Below are positions 6,963-7,771 of a DNA stretch of 7,771 bases, piece after piece; within the stretch, counting starts at the first letter, position 1, and the number at the start of each line of letters is the position of its first letter. The notes below the pieces were generated by a model. The model saw nothing but the letters and a program-made list of their open reading frames with translations, was not told the DNA's origin and did not search any database. A program made the position numbers and the translations under genes. The stretch is from Methanocalculus sp. (GTDB taxonomy: Archaea > Halobacteriota > Methanomicrobia > Methanomicrobiales > Methanocorpusculaceae). The stretch is from NCBI RefSeq assembly GCF_029762515.1, contig NZ_JARVGN010000061.1:1-7771 (forward strand). The letters are read 5' to 3'.

Positions 6963-7771
6963 TCATTTATTCGCAGGGTTTTTCTCTGTATTCTGAAGCT
7001 TTTCAAGTGCGGCTTCTATCTCCACTTTTTGTATTTCGGTTATCTCAGGGTATCTGAGATCCAACTGCCTGATGCTCAACACAATAAGATCTGCTATCAT
7101 CGTCCTGGCAACCCATTTGTAGTCTGCGGGAATGATATACCATGGAGCATAGTCAGTGCTGGTTCTTGAGAAGATCTCTTCGTATACTTCCTGGTATTGT
7201 TTCCAGTGGTCACGCTCTGAGAGGTCTGATGAAGAGAATTTCCATTGTTTACTCTCGGTTTTAAGGCGTGATATAAGCCGGTTTCTTTGTTCTTCAAATG
7301 AGATGTGAAGGAAAAATTTTAAAATAATAACTCCATTATTGACAAGTTGCTTCTCAAATGAAATAATATCCTCAAACCTTGCATCCCAGAAGGACTTACT
7401 ACCATATCCGGGAGGAAGCCGTTGCGTGTCGAGTATTTCCGGGTGTATTTTGGGTACAAGCACATCTTCATAATATGAGCGGTTAAAGATGCCTATCTCC
7501 CCTTTTCGGGGCAGGGATCTCCAGAATCTCCAGAGGAATGGATAATTAAGCTCATTTCTTGTCGGGACGCCAAAACTCTCAACCCGGCAGCCCTGTGGGT
7601 TTAAGCCCGACATTACATGTTTTATCGCCCCGTCTTTACCCGCTGTGTCCATTCCCTGTAAAATGATCAGAAGAGAATAGCGCTTGTCTGTCCAGAAGAG
7701 ATCGTGAGCTGTCGAGAGAGCTTCCCTGTTCTCATTCAGTGACTCCATTGCCCACTGTTTTATTGCCTTCT
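6963..7771 (-). CDS. ppk2: Second PPK2-family polyphosphate kinase, 5' end outside window (partial)
   Basis: 268 complete codons are present and the frame stays open to the right edge. Residues before the ATG at 7746-7748 (KAIKQWA) align with KNAVKQRAA of the neighbouring paralogue, so that ATG is internal and roughly 38 N-terminal residues are missing. Numbered from the window edge, Walker A GMDTAGKDG is at 39-47, followed by IKHVMSGLNPQG. GEIGIFNRSYYEDVLVPK, the basic lid with SRLKTESKQWKF, and APWYIIPADYKW follow in the same order as in the paralogue. All visible active-site motifs are kept, so it is probably active in polyphosphate-nucleotide phosphate transfer. The C-terminus ends in a different, Asn/Lys-rich tail. 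Base composition is clearly poorer in GC than in the neighbour: over one homologous 60-base stretch (7321-7380 against 6301-6360) it is 27% against 52%. It is likely the first of the three minus-strand genes in view to be transcribed. Confidence 0.93.
   Translation of the reverse strand, partial: KAIKQWAMESLNENREALSTAHDLFWTDKRYSLLIILQGMDTAGKDGAIKHVMSGLNPQGCRVESFGVPTRNELNYPFLWRFWRSLPRKGEIGIFNRSYYEDVLVPKIHPEILDTQRLPPGYGSKSFWDARFEDIISFEKQLVNNGVIILKFFLHISFEEQRNRLISRLKTESKQWKFSSSDLSERDHWKQYQEVYEEIFSRTSTDYAPWYIIPADYKWVARTMIADLIVLSIRQLDLRYPEITEIQKVEIEAALEKLQNTEKNPANK

Overview
The window looks archaeal and most resembles a methanogen of the order Methanomicrobiales (Methanospirillum/Methanoregula-like). 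The reasons are the very long arrays of near-consensus tetratricopeptide repeats (TPRs), the GGAGG and GTGAT ribosome-binding sequences that would match an archaeal 16S tail ending ATCACCTCC, a moderate GC content, and a TATA-like element ahead of one gene. This assignment is an inference from style, not from a marker gene.

Layout: positions 1-5049 (+) are one continuous reading frame that is already open at the left edge. It encodes at least 1682 residues made almost wholly of about 49 consecutive TPRs, and the start codon lies outside the window. The frame has two layers of internal duplication: a young 4 x 102 bp tandem array (1021-1428), and an older duplication of a 13-TPR block of about 1.29 kb (1504-2796 and 2797-4092). 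After a 33 bp convergent gap comes a minus-strand block read right to left. It holds a PPK2-type polyphosphate kinase cut by the right edge (6963-7771), a second complete PPK2 paralogue (5962-6861), and a six-helix voltage-gated-type potassium channel (5083-5913).

The minus-strand genes are 101 bp and 48 bp apart and may form a transcription unit, although a possible TATA box precedes the second PPK2. PPK2 enzymes move phosphate between polyphosphate and nucleotides. Polyphosphate is a large polyanion with K+/Mg2+ counter-ions, so a K+ channel beside two PPK2 genes suggests, but does not prove, a link between polyphosphate turnover and cation balance. The TPR protein faces the other way, is probably a scaffold for protein-protein contacts, and shows no evident functional tie to the other three genes.

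I see no RNA genes, CRISPR arrays, insertion sequences or phage genes. The most unusual feature is the hierarchical repeat architecture of the TPR giant. The sequence does not demonstrate a new defence or mobile system.
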